Shown here piece after piece: positions 1 through 8,542 of a DNA stretch of 64,000 nt. Each line of letters begins with the position of its first letter. The stretch's first letter is position 1. Under the pieces are notes generated by a model. The model searched no databases. It had not been told where the DNA came from and saw only the letters and a program-made list of their open reading frames with translations. Position numbers and translations under genes: made by a program. Origin of the DNA: Nocardia arizonensis (lineage in GTDB: Bacteria > Actinomycetota > Actinomycetes > Mycobacteriales > Mycobacteriaceae); assembly GCF_001310275.1 (NCBI RefSeq), contig NZ_LGYZ01000017.1, forward strand, positions 1 through 64,000, read 5' to 3'.

Positions 1-33
1 TGACGGAAGACTGAAATAGGAGGGGCTTGACAC

Positions 34-870
34 ATGAACCGGAGGACCCGCCCGACCCGACGACCGCGGCGAGGCATGGCCCGCCGCACCACATCAGAGC
101 TACCCGACCTGGGACGATGGATCCGCCAGATCCGCGAGCACCACGGACTCATCCGATCCGAGGCCGCCGGCCGACTCCAGGTCAGCGAGGACCTGATCAA
201 GAAGATCGAACGCGGTGAACGTTCGGCCTCGCCGACAGTGCGCGAGCAGTTCATCACCGGGCTCGGCATGAACGAGTCCCAAGCCCGCTACACCCGCGAA
301 CTCGCCGGGCCGCCGCTACCGCTGCCCTCGATCGAGGAGCTACGAGCCCGCCCCGTCGCCTGCGAGCACCACACGACGTTGCGCCGTCTCGATGAGCGAG
401 GTTTGGTCGGTGCGTATCTCGACCCCTTGTGGAACGTCGTCTACGCCAGCGAGCGCTTCCGCAGCGTACTGCCTGAGCTTGCCGACTACGACGACAACCT
501 CAGCCAGTGGTTCTTCCACCCCGGCACCACCACACTCACCGCCGAGGCTCTCCTCGTGCACTGGGACGCCGCCGCTACCTACATGGTCGCGTCTCTGCGC
601 GCGAAGTTCGGCATCTACCGGCACAGTCCCCGCGCACGAACGCTGCACGAGAAGCTCAGCGCGGCAACCACTTTCCGACAGCGGTGGACCGACAGTATCG
701 AGGTCGCCTACGGCCACAAAACCGTGCACCCGCTGCAGGTACGTGATCGCGACACCGGCGAGCAACGCACGATTCGTATCCACCTCGGTGTCGGAGCGGA
801 AGGCCCTCCCGATCTGCGGTTCTGCTTCGTCTACCCCGATCCGTGTGAGCCGCCGAGCAGCGACACCTGA
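34..870 (+). CDS. XRE-family regulator with MmyB-like C-terminal domain (copy 1)
   Basis: A 278-residue DNA-binding regulator. Residues about 28-63 form an XRE helix-turn-helix (RQIREHHGLIRSEAAGRLQ followed by SEDLIKKIERGER). The rest, from about residue 105, resembles the MmyB-type ligand-binding domain named after the methylenomycin-cluster activator, with the typical YLDPLWNVVYAS and HSPRARTLHEKL stretches. AGGAGG at 18-23 supports the ATG at 34; an ATG at 76 giving a shorter protein is possible. A paralogue follows at 1065 with a small coupled ORF between them, so the pair probably arose by duplication. The ligand and targets are unknown. Confidence 0.85.
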   Translation: MNRRTRPTRRPRRGMARRTTSELPDLGRWIRQIREHHGLIRSEAAGRLQVSEDLIKKIERGERSASPTVREQFITGLGMNESQARYTRELAGPPLPLPSIEELRARPVACEHHTTLRRLDERGLVGAYLDPLWNVVYASERFRSVLPELADYDDNLSQWFFHPGTTTLTAEALLVHWDAAATYMVASLRAKFGIYRHSPRARTLHEKLSAATTFRQRWTDSIEVAYGHKTVHPLQVRDRDTGEQRTIRIHLGVGAEGPPDLRFCFVYPDPCEPPSSDT

Positions 871-940
871 CCCTTCCACCGCCCCACGACCACTCCCCCG
901 GAAGTCCCGGGCGGAGGCATCCGAACGAAGGAGCCCGACC

Positions 941-1063
941 ATGACCAGCAATCCCCAGCACACCCGCCATCTCGGAACAGATCCACACCGACAGCCACCG
1001 GCACCGTGTGCTGCGCTCGCCGTCGACATCGTCCTCATCCCGCCGCAGAAGCGAGACCACTGA
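941..1063 (+). CDS. Small coupled ORF between the two MmyB-like regulators (40 aa)
   Basis: A 40-codon ORF beginning MTSNPQHTRHLG and ending PPQKRDH. GAAGGAG at 925-931 gives a good ribosome binding site nine bases before the ATG. Its TGA at 1061-1063 is one base from the ATG of the next regulator, an arrangement typical of translational coupling. No domain is recognisable; the peptide is Pro/His/Gln-rich. It may be a leader whose translation opens the downstream start, or a real micropeptide. Support is position and ribosome binding site only. Confidence 0.45.
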   Translation: MTSNPQHTRHLGTDPHRQPPAPCAALAVDIVLIPPQKRDH

Positions 1064-1064
1064 C

Positions 1065-1835
1065 ATGTCCCTCGCGCTCTCCGGGATGCCCGACTTCCAC
1101 GACACCCTGGAATTCCTGCGCCACAAGCGCCAGCTATCCCGCGAATCCACCGCCAACAAAGCAGGATTCGGCATCTCCCGCCTCAACCAGATCATCCAGA
1201 CCCGCACCAAACCAGGCCCCAAGGTCCAGACGGGCCTGTTCGCCTTCTTCGACGACCTCACCCTCGACCAACAGCGACACCTGCAAGAACTGCTGCACCC
1301 CGCCGCCGAGCTACCACCGATCACCGGCCTACGCCAGTACCTCACCAACGACGGCGTCCACCACCACCTCGACTACCTCGACCGATGCGAGGTCATGGGC
1401 GCCTACCTCGACCCACTCCAAAACGTCCTGCACGCCAACAAAGTCTTCTACCGGATCATGCCCGGCCTCGATGACGCCGACCACAACATCGTGCGATGGA
1501 TGTTCACACCCACCGCCCACGACCTCATCGAGGACTGGCACGAACACCTGCCCTACAACATCCGCAACCTACGCACCGCGCTCGGCCGCTACCGCGACTC
1601 ACCCCGAGCACAAGCACTGTTCCGGACACTGCGCGACAACCCCGGGTTTCGGCAAGCATGGGACACCACACCCCTGCAGGTCAGCTACAACTGGCACCGC
1701 GCGATCCCACTCCGTCTCCACCCACCCGGCAACGCGCACCCGATCCAGCTGAACCTCGAAATCGACCAGTACGGAGCATGTTTCGAGATCCTGTCCGTCC
1801 ATGGCCTCTACAACACCAACGCCATCGCCTGCTGA
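1065..1835 (+). CDS. XRE-family regulator with MmyB-like C-terminal domain (copy 2)
   Basis: A 256-residue paralogue of the protein at 34-870. The N-terminus (FLRHKRQLSRESTANKAGF, then SRLNQIIQTR) is the HTH region. The C-terminal part repeats the signatures of copy 1: YLDPLQNVLHANKVF, a short acidic stretch, then RDSPRAQALFRTLRDNPGFRQ. The ATG at 1065 is preferred over the upstream GTG at 1008 because the extra 19 residues are Ser/Arg-rich and overlap the small ORF. Both copies probably bind small hydrophobic ligands, as proposed for the family; that is inference. Confidence 0.85.
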   Translation: MSLALSGMPDFHDTLEFLRHKRQLSRESTANKAGFGISRLNQIIQTRTKPGPKVQTGLFAFFDDLTLDQQRHLQELLHPAAELPPITGLRQYLTNDGVHHHLDYLDRCEVMGAYLDPLQNVLHANKVFYRIMPGLDDADHNIVRWMFTPTAHDLIEDWHEHLPYNIRNLRTALGRYRDSPRAQALFRTLRDNPGFRQAWDTTPLQVSYNWHRAIPLRLHPPGNAHPIQLNLEIDQYGACFEILSVHGLYNTNAIAC

Positions 1836-1944
1836 GGTTCACCTCGACCGTTCCAACAAACCGACACCGCCGGTGAGGCCCCTCGGTTCTGGGCCCCGCC
1901 GCGCGGTGGGACATGTTCGTTTGCAATCTCGCGGCGTGTCCGTG

Positions 1945-2829
1945 TTAGGCGATCGGGTGCCATCCCGACCACGGTCGTGGGCCATAGGTGCCGCGTAGGC
2001 AGTCAACTCGATGTTGCGCTTGGGCAGCGTGGTTCGGCTTCGTTCCTGCTGCTTGGGCCGCCATACAGGTCATCCGCAGCTCGCGAATGTCTCTCAACAG
2101 TGAGAAGCCCTCCCAAGTCGTGACGTCGTGGCCGTATGCGTCACAGAAGGCACGGTAGCGTTCGGCCGAGATCCAGCCGAAGGAGCTTTGTTTGATCGCG
2201 GTGGAGACGAGGTCCCATTCGGGCGGGCCGACCGAGGCTCGCTCCAGGTCGAGGAACGTGGTCACCCCGGCCTCGGTGGTGACCACGTTGCCTTCCCAGG
2301 CGTCGCCATGGATCGGCGACCATGGCATGCCCGTCGGCAACCTTTCCCAACCTGCGCGCAGGTCCGCGAGCCGCTGGTACAGCCACCGCCGATCTGCGTG
2401 ACTCAGCGATGACGCGCTGTCGATGCGCTGCTCGAGCCGGACGAACGGTTGGACTTCGGGTAGGAATGGCGGCGCGGCCAGCTGGTGCAAGGCGCGCAAA
2501 GCCCTCCCGATCTCGCGCTCGCTGCCGTTGTGGTGGGGCGGCAACTCTTTCCACAGCGTCACCGGGCGCGAGTCGATCACCGCGAAGTCGGCGCGAGTGC
2601 CCATCGGCTGCACAGCCGAAATATGCTGTTCTCGAAGCCATTCCGCGATTTCCACCTCGCGGCGTGCAGCTTCGGTCTGGCCCGCCCGCGCGACGCGGAT
2701 GACCGTGTGTTGATCAGGTACTCGGAATATCGCGTTCTCAGCGAGTTTGATCGGGACCATCCCGGCTGGGTCGATGCCAGCTGCGGTGCAGGCTGTGCGG
2801 GCGATGCGTTCGACCTGCGAGCTGTTCAT
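1945..2829 (-). CDS. Aminoglycoside phosphotransferase (APH) family kinase
   Basis: A 294-residue small-molecule kinase of the APH/choline kinase fold. The catalytic loop HGDAWEGN (Brenner-type HxDxxxxN) and the metal-binding LDLERAS segment, about 20 residues later, are both present, so it looks active. The N-lobe has the AENAIFRVP and IRVARAG segments expected of the ATP-binding region. Its ATG overlaps the stop of the HTH-TPR gene upstream (ATGA at 2826-2829), so the two are co-translated. The family includes antibiotic kinases but also many kinases of unrelated metabolites; the substrate cannot be read from the sequence. Confidence 0.85.
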   Translation of the reverse strand: MNSSQVERIARTACTAAGIDPAGMVPIKLAENAIFRVPDQHTVIRVARAGQTEAARREVEIAEWLREQHISAVQPMGTRADFAVIDSRPVTLWKELPPHHNGSEREIGRALRALHQLAAPPFLPEVQPFVRLEQRIDSASSLSHADRRWLYQRLADLRAGWERLPTGMPWSPIHGDAWEGNVVTTEAGVTTFLDLERASVGPPEWDLVSTAIKQSSFGWISAERYRAFCDAYGHDVTTWEGFSLLRDIRELRMTCMAAQAAGTKPNHAAQAQHRVDCLRGTYGPRPWSGWHPIA

Positions 2830-4232
2830 GTGGTGGTGGTGGCGGGCGTCGGTATCTGGACTTTTGCGCGGTGGGCGTAGCGGCGGAGTTCGGCGATGTC
2901 CTCGTTCGCGCGCTGGGACTTGAGGTCACGTGCTCGACCGAGGGCTTGGTTTGCGATGGTGGTTGCCTCGGCCGGGTCACCGGTGGCCATGACCAGTGAC
3001 GCGAGTTTGATCGTAGACATCGTCCGGGACCGTGCGGCGGTGTCGGCGTGGCCGTCGACGGCTGCGGTCAGCCGGTCGCGTGCCTCACCGACGAAGCTGC
3101 CGTGCACGGCGATGTCGAACAGGGCGTGGCCGGTATCGCCCGCGTGCTGCGCACTGTCGTAGTAGCGCATCCACGCCGGATCGTTGCCGGGCACGCACCG
3201 GCTGAAGTCGCGGTCGGCGTTGGCGACGGAGGTCAGCGTTGCGGGAACGTCGCCCAGCTTCGCGTGCACCCGTGCTTCGGTGGTGTGCAGCATCGCGCGT
3301 TCGGTAGCGGTGAGCTTGTCTGCCTCGGTGAACGCCCTGCGGACGTATCCGAGTCCGTCGTGGTTGCGGCCGGTCCAGATCGCATGGCGTGCCATCGAGG
3401 ACAGGATCTTCGCTCGCAGGTTCACCGCCCCGGACTCTTCGGCGCAGTCGAGGGCCAGGGCGAACATCGAGTTCGCGTCGTCATGTGCGCAGGCGTCGAA
3501 GGCCATGAACGCCGCCGTGTGCGCGAGTGACCCGACAGCCATCTGCAGGGCCGCGCGGTCGCGCGCGGAACAGTTGGCTTTCAGGTAGGCGACCGCTACG
3601 CGTAGTTGCGCGACAACGACATCGCGGACTAGGCCGCCGCCATAGGTGGCGTCCCACCGGGCGAATAGCTGGGCGGCTTCGTGAATCTGTTTGATCTCCA
3701 CTGCGCCCACTCGCGTCGGGTTGACGGTGGTGCGGGCTTGGCTGAGCATCTGGGTGAGGCGGTCCGGTGACACGATGACCGTCGCAGCGGTAGCTGCGGC
3801 CACACGCAGGAATCCTTGTCGGTCCACGGGCTCCACGGTAGCGACGTTCGGCAGCTTGAACCACAGCAGATCTGGCGGGATGCGCAGGACAGTTGCCCAC
3901 CTGACCAGCTTGGAGAGTGTCTCGGGTGCTGGGCCGTTCTCGATTCGGCTCAGCTGGGCCTGGCTCAGGTCCAGCCACTGTGCTACCTGGATCTGGCTCA
4001 GTGGTTGCCCGTGGGCGGGGTGATTGCGGTACTCCTCGATGACCGCGCCCATATGCCAGTTCGCCAGTGCCTCGCGCAGCGGGCCGTGAGCCCAGAACTC
4101 GGCCGGCATCTCGGGCGGTCCGTCCGCCGAGGCGATGGGCGAGCAGTTGCCACACCACGGGCCGATGTTGAACCGGCTTAACGCACTTCCGCACGTAGCG
4201 CATGTGCGCCCATTTCCGGCTGTTTCCGCCAT
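2826..4232 (-). CDS. HTH regulator with N-terminal zinc-ribbon-like segment and TPR-like C-terminus
   Basis: A 468-residue regulator. It opens with a Cys knuckle pair (CATCGSALSRF, then WCGNC), followed by an XRE-type HTH around residues 70-105 (QVAQWLDLSQAQLSRIENG). A short hydrophobic Ala-rich stretch (LRVAAATAATVIV) precedes a long helical region with TPR-like Ala/Leu periodicity (AKILSSMARHAIW; ATTIANQALGRARD). This layout is common in actinobacterial HTH-TPR regulators. The start MAETAGNG is preferred because the Cys motif begins soon after. It is the first gene of a two-gene unit with the APH kinase and diverges from the small-gene operon at 4435. Confidence 0.82.
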   Translation of the reverse strand: MAETAGNGRTCATCGSALSRFNIGPWCGNCSPIASADGPPEMPAEFWAHGPLREALANWHMGAVIEEYRNHPAHGQPLSQIQVAQWLDLSQAQLSRIENGPAPETLSKLVRWATVLRIPPDLLWFKLPNVATVEPVDRQGFLRVAAATAATVIVSPDRLTQMLSQARTTVNPTRVGAVEIKQIHEAAQLFARWDATYGGGLVRDVVVAQLRVAVAYLKANCSARDRAALQMAVGSLAHTAAFMAFDACAHDDANSMFALALDCAEESGAVNLRAKILSSMARHAIWTGRNHDGLGYVRRAFTEADKLTATERAMLHTTEARVHAKLGDVPATLTSVANADRDFSRCVPGNDPAWMRYYDSAQHAGDTGHALFDIAVHGSFVGEARDRLTAAVDGHADTAARSRTMSTIKLASLVMATGDPAEATTIANQALGRARDLKSQRANEDIAELRRYAHRAKVQIPTPATTTT

Positions 4233-4321
4233 CGCTTCGCTCCCGTCGCTCCGACCCCACACAACGCGAATATTTCGACGCTATCACCAGCACACGCGGC
4301 TGGTATGCGTCCGGCGTATAT

Positions 4322-4353
4322 CGGTTATGCCTTGTGCGCGTTGCCCATAACCG
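4322..4353. promoter_or_regulatory. Inverted repeat in the 4233-4434 divergent intergenic region
   Basis: CGGTTATG at 4322-4329 is matched by CATAACCG at 4346-4353, 16 bases apart. It lies between the HTH-TPR gene (minus) and the winged-helix gene (plus), so it is a plausible operator for either regulator. Only the symmetry is visible. Confidence 0.35.
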
Positions 4354-4434
4354 CATGGTGGAGCGACTGTCAGTTCGTCCGCATCCCCCACCGACACGGA
4401 CTCCGTGACTACTGGCAGCCGACCGAGGTGACTA

Positions 4435-4650
4435 ATGACAACCGCCCTCGAAAAAGATGTGTTCGCCCTCCTCCAGCCCGGAGGACCACTGACCGTCGAG
4501 ACGATCGCGTATGACCTGAGTGTGCCGCCGTGGACCGTCGCGCGGGCGTTGGATGCTCTGCGCCACAACGGCGATGTGTTCCGCAACCGGCGCGCGCAAT
4601 GGCAGGTTTCGGCGGACAAGCGCCGCCCGGCTCGACAGGCGAGCCGATGA
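4435..4650 (+). CDS. Small winged-helix-like protein
   Basis: A 71-residue protein (MTTALEKDVFALLQPGGPL, then TVETIAYDLSVPPWTV). The pattern of a leucine-rich helix, a short turn and a second helix (ARALDALRHNGDVFRN) followed by a basic tail resembles a winged helix-turn-helix. It opens a rightward run of small genes, and its stop overlaps the ATG at 4647. A regulatory role is likely; the target is unknown. Confidence 0.65.
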   Translation: MTTALEKDVFALLQPGGPLTVETIAYDLSVPPWTVARALDALRHNGDVFRNRRAQWQVSADKRRPARQASR

Positions 4651-4962
4651 GCCGCCTCACTCTGCCCGGCCCGAGGACTCCACTGTCACGGAAGGAACTA
4701 CGCACCGCTCTGGAGATAGTGGTTGGAGGCTGTCGGCGCACGGGTGTGGTCACTGTTGCCGTGAACTCGGTCAAGCAAGCTTCATCCCGCTGTTGGACGG
4801 AAACTCCTACGGTACGCCAACGCTACGCCAACACTGTGCGGTTACTTCCGATACCGGTGGCGGGCCAGGATTTTCACCAGGAACCCAGTCCGGGGGAAGC
4901 CGAGGCACAACCGCCCGATCCCGCTTCCCTCCACGTCGGAAACGCCATCAGGGAGGCCGCGC
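4651..4962 (+). other. Uncertain segment between small genes
   Basis: An ATG at 4647 overlaps the stop of the preceding gene (ATGA), which suggests coupling. The frame from it (MSRLTLPGPRTPLSRKELR) stays open into the gene at 5160 but becomes Arg-rich and unnatural after about 4960, where another frame clearly carries the gene at 4963. Either a short coding segment has decayed here, or the 5160 gene once had a longer N-terminus. No domain is recognised. Confidence 0.3.
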
Positions 4963-5163
4963 ATGAACGGCAGCAACGAGCCGAACGCACCGCAGCCCGC
5001 GGTGAGGCAGGCCGAGCCGGGCGAGTCGGCCGGCGCCCTCGCCGGGACAGAGATCCCTCACGCAATCGACTGCTCGCTGCCGACGCTCGTCCAGCATTTC
5101 GCCGCGATGAAGACCGCCGGATGGTTGACCGGTGTGACCGAGCCCTCCGGAGAGTTGCAATGA
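4963..5163 (+). CDS. Hypothetical protein (66 aa)
   Basis: A 66-residue soluble protein beginning MNGSNEPNAPQPAV and ending GVTEPSGELQ. GGGAGG just upstream is a strong ribosome binding site, and the stop overlaps the next ATG (ATGA at 5160-5163). The middle segment (IDCSLPTLVQHFAAMKTAGWL) has helix character. No family is recognised; the coupled arrangement supports it being a gene. Confidence 0.6.
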   Translation: MNGSNEPNAPQPAVRQAEPGESAGALAGTEIPHAIDCSLPTLVQHFAAMKTAGWLTGVTEPSGELQ

Positions 5164-5642
5164 CACCGATCTACACGCGGATGCACCCGTTCACCGAGTC
5201 GCCCCGCAGCCGGTCCGAGTTCTACCGTCGTATTTGCTCGCTGCCGACCGTGGTCGACCCGCAGACAGGGCGGATCACGATGACGGCGGGATCTCTCGTC
5301 GCGGCGGTGATGATGCCGACCGGACTGGCACAACAGGTCAAGAACAGCCTCGACATGCGAGGCGTCACTCCGTTGTCGATCATCGGCCACCCCCGCGCAG
5401 GGATGTGGACCTTCCTCGTGCGAGCCGACATGCAGCCCATCGCCGATCCCAGTGTCATCGCGCAGCTGTGGCACGCCCGGGTGGTGGTCATCCGCGACGG
5501 AGACATCGCCCTACCCTCCCCGGTCCCGGACTCACAGGTGATCCGTACCTGGATCTCCCCGGCTACCAGCACCTTCCGCCCTTCCGGGGAAGTGGTGATC
5601 GAATGCGCCCGAGCACTCCTACCCCGGTCGGCGCGGCAATGA
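5160..5642 (+). CDS. Hypothetical protein (160 aa) of the accessory regulator cluster
   Basis: A 160-residue soluble protein starting MTPIYTRMHPFTESPRS. Notable stretches are SIIGHPRAGMWTFLVRADM and GDIALPSPVPDSQ, an alternating beta pattern around Gly-His and Trp-Thr-Phe. The arrangement slightly recalls fragments of primase/polymerase-like proteins, but no catalytic motif is visible, so no function is assigned. It is coupled to neighbours on both sides by ATGA overlaps at 5160 and 5639. Confidence 0.65.
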   Translation: MTPIYTRMHPFTESPRSRSEFYRRICSLPTVVDPQTGRITMTAGSLVAAVMMPTGLAQQVKNSLDMRGVTPLSIIGHPRAGMWTFLVRADMQPIADPSVIAQLWHARVVVIRDGDIALPSPVPDSQVIRTWISPATSTFRPSGEVVIECARALLPRSARQ

Positions 5643-5860
5643 CGCCCGCGAGCCGACGGTCACCGCGCCCCGACGAACCCGACGTCCGACTCTCGGTGCT
5701 GATTTCCAGCGTCCGAATGGAATTCGCCGCCTGTGTGACCGCCGCGCTGGTGTTCGTCTGCGACGTGGCCGCACACCGCCCCGGAACCGTAGCCGTCTCC
5801 CCCTGCCGGTGCACCGGACTGCCCCGGCTGCCGAATGAGCGGCTCTACCTCCAGCCCTGA
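5639..5860 (+). CDS. Small hypothetical protein (73 aa)
   Basis: A 73-residue ORF coupled by an ATGA overlap to the gene before it. The middle (SVRMEFAACVTAALVFVCD) is hydrophobic and could cross a membrane; the C-terminus carries a CRCTG motif. It ends the coupled chain of small genes beginning at 4435. No family is recognised. Confidence 0.5.
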   Translation: MTPASRRSPRPDEPDVRLSVLISSVRMEFAACVTAALVFVCDVAAHRPGTVAVSPCRCTGLPRLPNERLYLQP

Positions 5861-6028
5861 CCCATCCCGTCACGGCCCCCGACCACCTGAATGGCCTCCG
5901 GCACGTGAACCGGCGAGAAACCACGACCCCTCCCGGTCCGGGCCCGTGCCGAGGCGGCCCCGGAGTTGCTTCCCGGCGACTCCCGGGCCACCCTCCGAAC
6001 CCTCTCGAGCCAAGGAACTCCCAGCACC

Positions 6029-6550
6029 ATGTATGCCAAGTTCGACACCACCACCACGCCTCGCTCACACCGCCGCCAATGGATCGCGGCGAGCGTGCTC
6101 GGCACCCTCGCCGCGCTGACCACCATCGCGATCGTGACCGCACCCGAGGGCTCCGCGGGCTCGCGCACCGTCACTTGCGCGCAGGTCACCTCCCCTTCGG
6201 GAGTGGTAACCGGGTTCGGACCGGGTGACACGTCCAGCGGCCCGGGCGCGATCCTGGGGTTCAACTACGCCTACTACGTGCAACGCTCCGCCAAGCAGGC
6301 ACGCCAGTTCCTCGCCTCCGACGCCCTCGTCGGTCCTGGTGACCGGTTGCAGGCCGGGATCGACGCCGTCCCGGCTGGCACCCATCACTGCGTCACGATC
6401 TCACCGCTGGTCCGCGTAGGTGATGCGGACCTGTGGGCGGTCACCGTAACCGAATACCACCCCGGCAGTGAGCCGTTCGCGCCGCGCCAGATCATCACCA
6501 CCCGAACCCTCGGCGCGGCGACGCTGATCAGTTCCATCGCCCGCGCCTGA
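6029..6550 (+). CDS. Membrane-anchored or secreted hypothetical protein (173 aa)
   Basis: A 173-residue protein with a basic N-terminus and one hydrophobic segment at residues about 18-40 (WIAASVLGTLAALTTIAIV), then an extracytoplasmic domain containing FNYAYYVQRSAKQARQFLA and a C-terminal beta-rich part (ADLWAVTVTEYHP). This is the layout of small actinobacterial proteins with an NTF2-like outer domain, but the assignment is tentative. AAGGAA lies about 11 bases before the ATG. It stands alone between GC-rich hairpins. Confidence 0.65.
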   Translation: MYAKFDTTTTPRSHRRQWIAASVLGTLAALTTIAIVTAPEGSAGSRTVTCAQVTSPSGVVTGFGPGDTSSGPGAILGFNYAYYVQRSAKQARQFLASDALVGPGDRLQAGIDAVPAGTHHCVTISPLVRVGDADLWAVTVTEYHPGSEPFAPRQIITTRTLGAATLISSIARA

Positions 6551-6572
6551 CACAACTCGGACCACCTGAATA

Positions 6573-6671
6573 CCTCGGACCAGCATCGCGCGGCCAGCTC
6601 GCTGGCCGGTGGGTCCGAGGGTGGGGAACCGCTCCCGGAGGCCGTCTCGACACCCCCGCGCCTCCGGGAGC
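6573..6671. terminator. Two consecutive strong hairpins
   Basis: The first hairpin pairs CCTCGGACC (6573-6581) with GGTCCGAGG (6612-6620) and contains a nested CGGCCAGC/GCTGGCCG pair. The second pairs GCTCCCGGAGGC (6631-6642) with GCCTCCGGGAGC (6660-6671). There is no U-tract, as is common in actinobacteria. They follow the gene ending at 6550 and probably end its transcript. Confidence 0.5.
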
Positions 6672-6752
6672 GCTCCCCCACACCCAGCGACCACACCCGG
6701 TGGATACCCACCGGATACCCGAACTTCTGAAAAGTGAATGAAAGGTTAGATC

Positions 6753-7364
6753 ATGTCTTACTCCAGCTGGTACGAGGCGACCGACAACGCGGGCCTGGAA
6801 ACGTTGCAGCGCAGCCTGATCGACATCGAGGCCGACACCAAATACCAGCGCAGCTACAGCCCCGAGATCCTGCCCGGCCTGGTGCAGACACTCGCCTACG
6901 CCCGCGCGATCCTGTCCAAGTGCACCGCCGTGCTCGGCCTGCCTGACGACAGCGAGGCGACCGCGGCGGTGCGGATGCAGCGCCAGGCCGTGCTCGACGG
7001 ACCCGGGCACAGCTTCCACATGCTCATCGGCGAAGCCGCGTTGCGGCGCACGGTCGGCGACCACGCGGTGATGGCGGCCCAGATCCGCCAGCTCGGCGAC
7101 ATCCTCACCAGCCGCGACAACGTCGAGATCGGCATCATCCCGCTCGACGCCGAATTCATCGGCCAGGCCGACAACTTCGTCATCCACGACGAATCGGGAG
7201 TCGCGATCGAGACCGTGACCGGTTCGGTCGAAACCAGCGGCGCCGACGAGATCGCCCTCGCGGTACGCACCTTCGACCTGCTCGCCGGCCAAGCCCGCTA
7301 CGGCGAGCACGCCCGAGCCCTGCTCGATCGCGCGTTGGCCGAACACGTCGGCCCCGGCATCTGA
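6753..7364 (+). CDS. DUF5753 (Scr1-type) protein lacking the usual HTH domain
   Basis: A 203-residue protein matching the C-terminal half of Scr1-type actinobacterial regulators (DUF5753). Signatures are the YQRSYSPEILPGLVQTLAYAR opening, RMQRQAVLDG, and ALRRTVGDHAVMAAQIRQL. Family members normally carry an N-terminal XRE HTH of about 80 residues; here the ORF starts at MSYSSWYEATDNAG, so the DNA-binding part is missing. AAAGG upstream of the ATG supports this start. It could be a stand-alone sensing or antagonist domain, or a remnant. A DUF574-type methyltransferase follows. Confidence 0.78.
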   Translation: MSYSSWYEATDNAGLETLQRSLIDIEADTKYQRSYSPEILPGLVQTLAYARAILSKCTAVLGLPDDSEATAAVRMQRQAVLDGPGHSFHMLIGEAALRRTVGDHAVMAAQIRQLGDILTSRDNVEIGIIPLDAEFIGQADNFVIHDESGVAIETVTGSVETSGADEIALAVRTFDLLAGQARYGEHARALLDRALAEHVGPGI

Positions 7365-7474
7365 ACCACCTGACCCGCTGCCGGGCCCGACCCGCCCTTG
7401 CTAGGCCGCATCCCTCGTCACGGCCGAGAGCGGTCGGGGCCCGGCAGCCCCTCTAACCACTGGAGTTGTTCGAT

Positions 7475-8266
7475 ATGGCGGATCACGAGGTCGCGCTGCG
7501 ACACGACATACCCAGCAGTGCGCGTGTCGCCAATGTGCTGCTCGGCGGTAAGGACAACTACGAGATCGACCGCATCGTCGCAGCCGACGTGAGCAAAAGG
7601 TTCGTCGTCGCGCTACGCGAGGGGCGACGGTTCCTGCTGCGTGCTGTGGAATACCTCAGCCGCGAACACGCCGTGCACCAGTACGTCGAACTCGGGTGCG
7701 GCATCGCGCTCCCTCCCGACGTCGGTGACGCCGCCACACACCGCGGCGAGTCCGCTCGCGTCCTCTACCTCGACCACGATGTCTTGGTCGCCGCTCACGC
7801 TCACGCCCTACTCGCGCACAGCCCGAACCGGCGCTTCGCCCTGGCCGACATCACCGACACTTGCGCCGTCCTCGATCAGATCGCTGGGCTTTTCGACCTC
7901 GGTCAACCACTCGCGATCTGCTTGTCCGGCACCGCCGAACTGTTGCCCGACGCCCCGGCGATGCTGATGGAGCTGACCTCCGCGTTGCCACCGGGCTGCT
8001 GGATCATCTTCAGCCACATCACCGATGACGTGTTCGGCGAGGACATCCGCGAGTCGGCGGCCCATCTCGCGTTCCACGCCATCCCGTACCGGCCACGCGA
8101 CCACGCGACCGTGGCCGACATGCTCGCCCCGTACCGGCTGCTGTCGCCTGGCCTCGTCGCACCCCATCGGTGGCGGCCCGAATTCGGCAGCCGCGTGGGT
8201 CAGGGATTTCACCCCGTCGAGTGGGAGCTGAGCGCCTATGCCGCCGTGGGTCATCTCCCGGGATGA
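7475..8266 (+). CDS. SAM-dependent methyltransferase, DUF574 type
   Basis: A 263-residue protein of the actinobacterial DUF574 S-adenosylmethionine methyltransferase family. Family signatures are SSARVANVLLGGKDNYEIDR near the N-terminus, the motif I region YVELGCGIALPP (usually LDxGxGLPT), VLYLDHDVLVAAHA as the acidic loop, and ICLSGTAELLPD later. The ATG at 7475 has GGAG at 7462-7465. These genes often sit beside XRE/DUF5753 pairs, as here. The methyl acceptor is unknown for the family. Confidence 0.85.
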   Translation: MADHEVALRHDIPSSARVANVLLGGKDNYEIDRIVAADVSKRFVVALREGRRFLLRAVEYLSREHAVHQYVELGCGIALPPDVGDAATHRGESARVLYLDHDVLVAAHAHALLAHSPNRRFALADITDTCAVLDQIAGLFDLGQPLAICLSGTAELLPDAPAMLMELTSALPPGCWIIFSHITDDVFGEDIRESAAHLAFHAIPYRPRDHATVADMLAPYRLLSPGLVAPHRWRPEFGSRVGQGFHPVEWELSAYAAVGHLPG

Positions 8267-8278
8267 AGGAGTCGAACA

Positions 8279-8542
8279 ATGGCGCAACGATTCTCGCGAA
8301 TGCACCGCAGCGGATTCACCCGGGCTCAGGTAGCAGCGGTCTGGGCGTTGGCCACCGGCCCGAAGACCGCCCGCCAGATCGCAGGTGGGCGCGTGGTGGG
8401 ACCGGTCACCATCACGCTGCGCTGGCTAGCTACCAACGCCTACGCCACGGCAACCGACGATGCCGACACCCCCCGCGCAGACACGGTCTACACCCTCACC
8501 GACCAAGGCCACGCCGCCCACCATCGCATCACCAAGCCTTAA
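8279..8542 (+). CDS. Small protein with possible winged-helix fold (87 aa)
   Basis: An 87-residue protein 12 bases downstream of the methyltransferase. The layout RAQVAAVWALATGPKTARQ, then GPVTITLRWLATNAYA and DTVYTLTDQGHAAHHR, looks like a small winged helix with the YTLTDQG strand typical of transcription-regulator wings. No family name can be given. A role as a partner of the methyltransferase is inferred from spacing only. Confidence 0.6.
   Translation: MAQRFSRMHRSGFTRAQVAAVWALATGPKTARQIAGGRVVGPVTITLRWLATNAYATATDDADTPRADTVYTLTDQGHAAHHRITKP

Noticed and set aside
4647..5642. Single 331-residue gene from 4647
   Set aside because: The frame is Arg-rich and unnatural over 4960-5160, where the coupled 66-residue gene in another frame has a ribosome binding site and natural composition.
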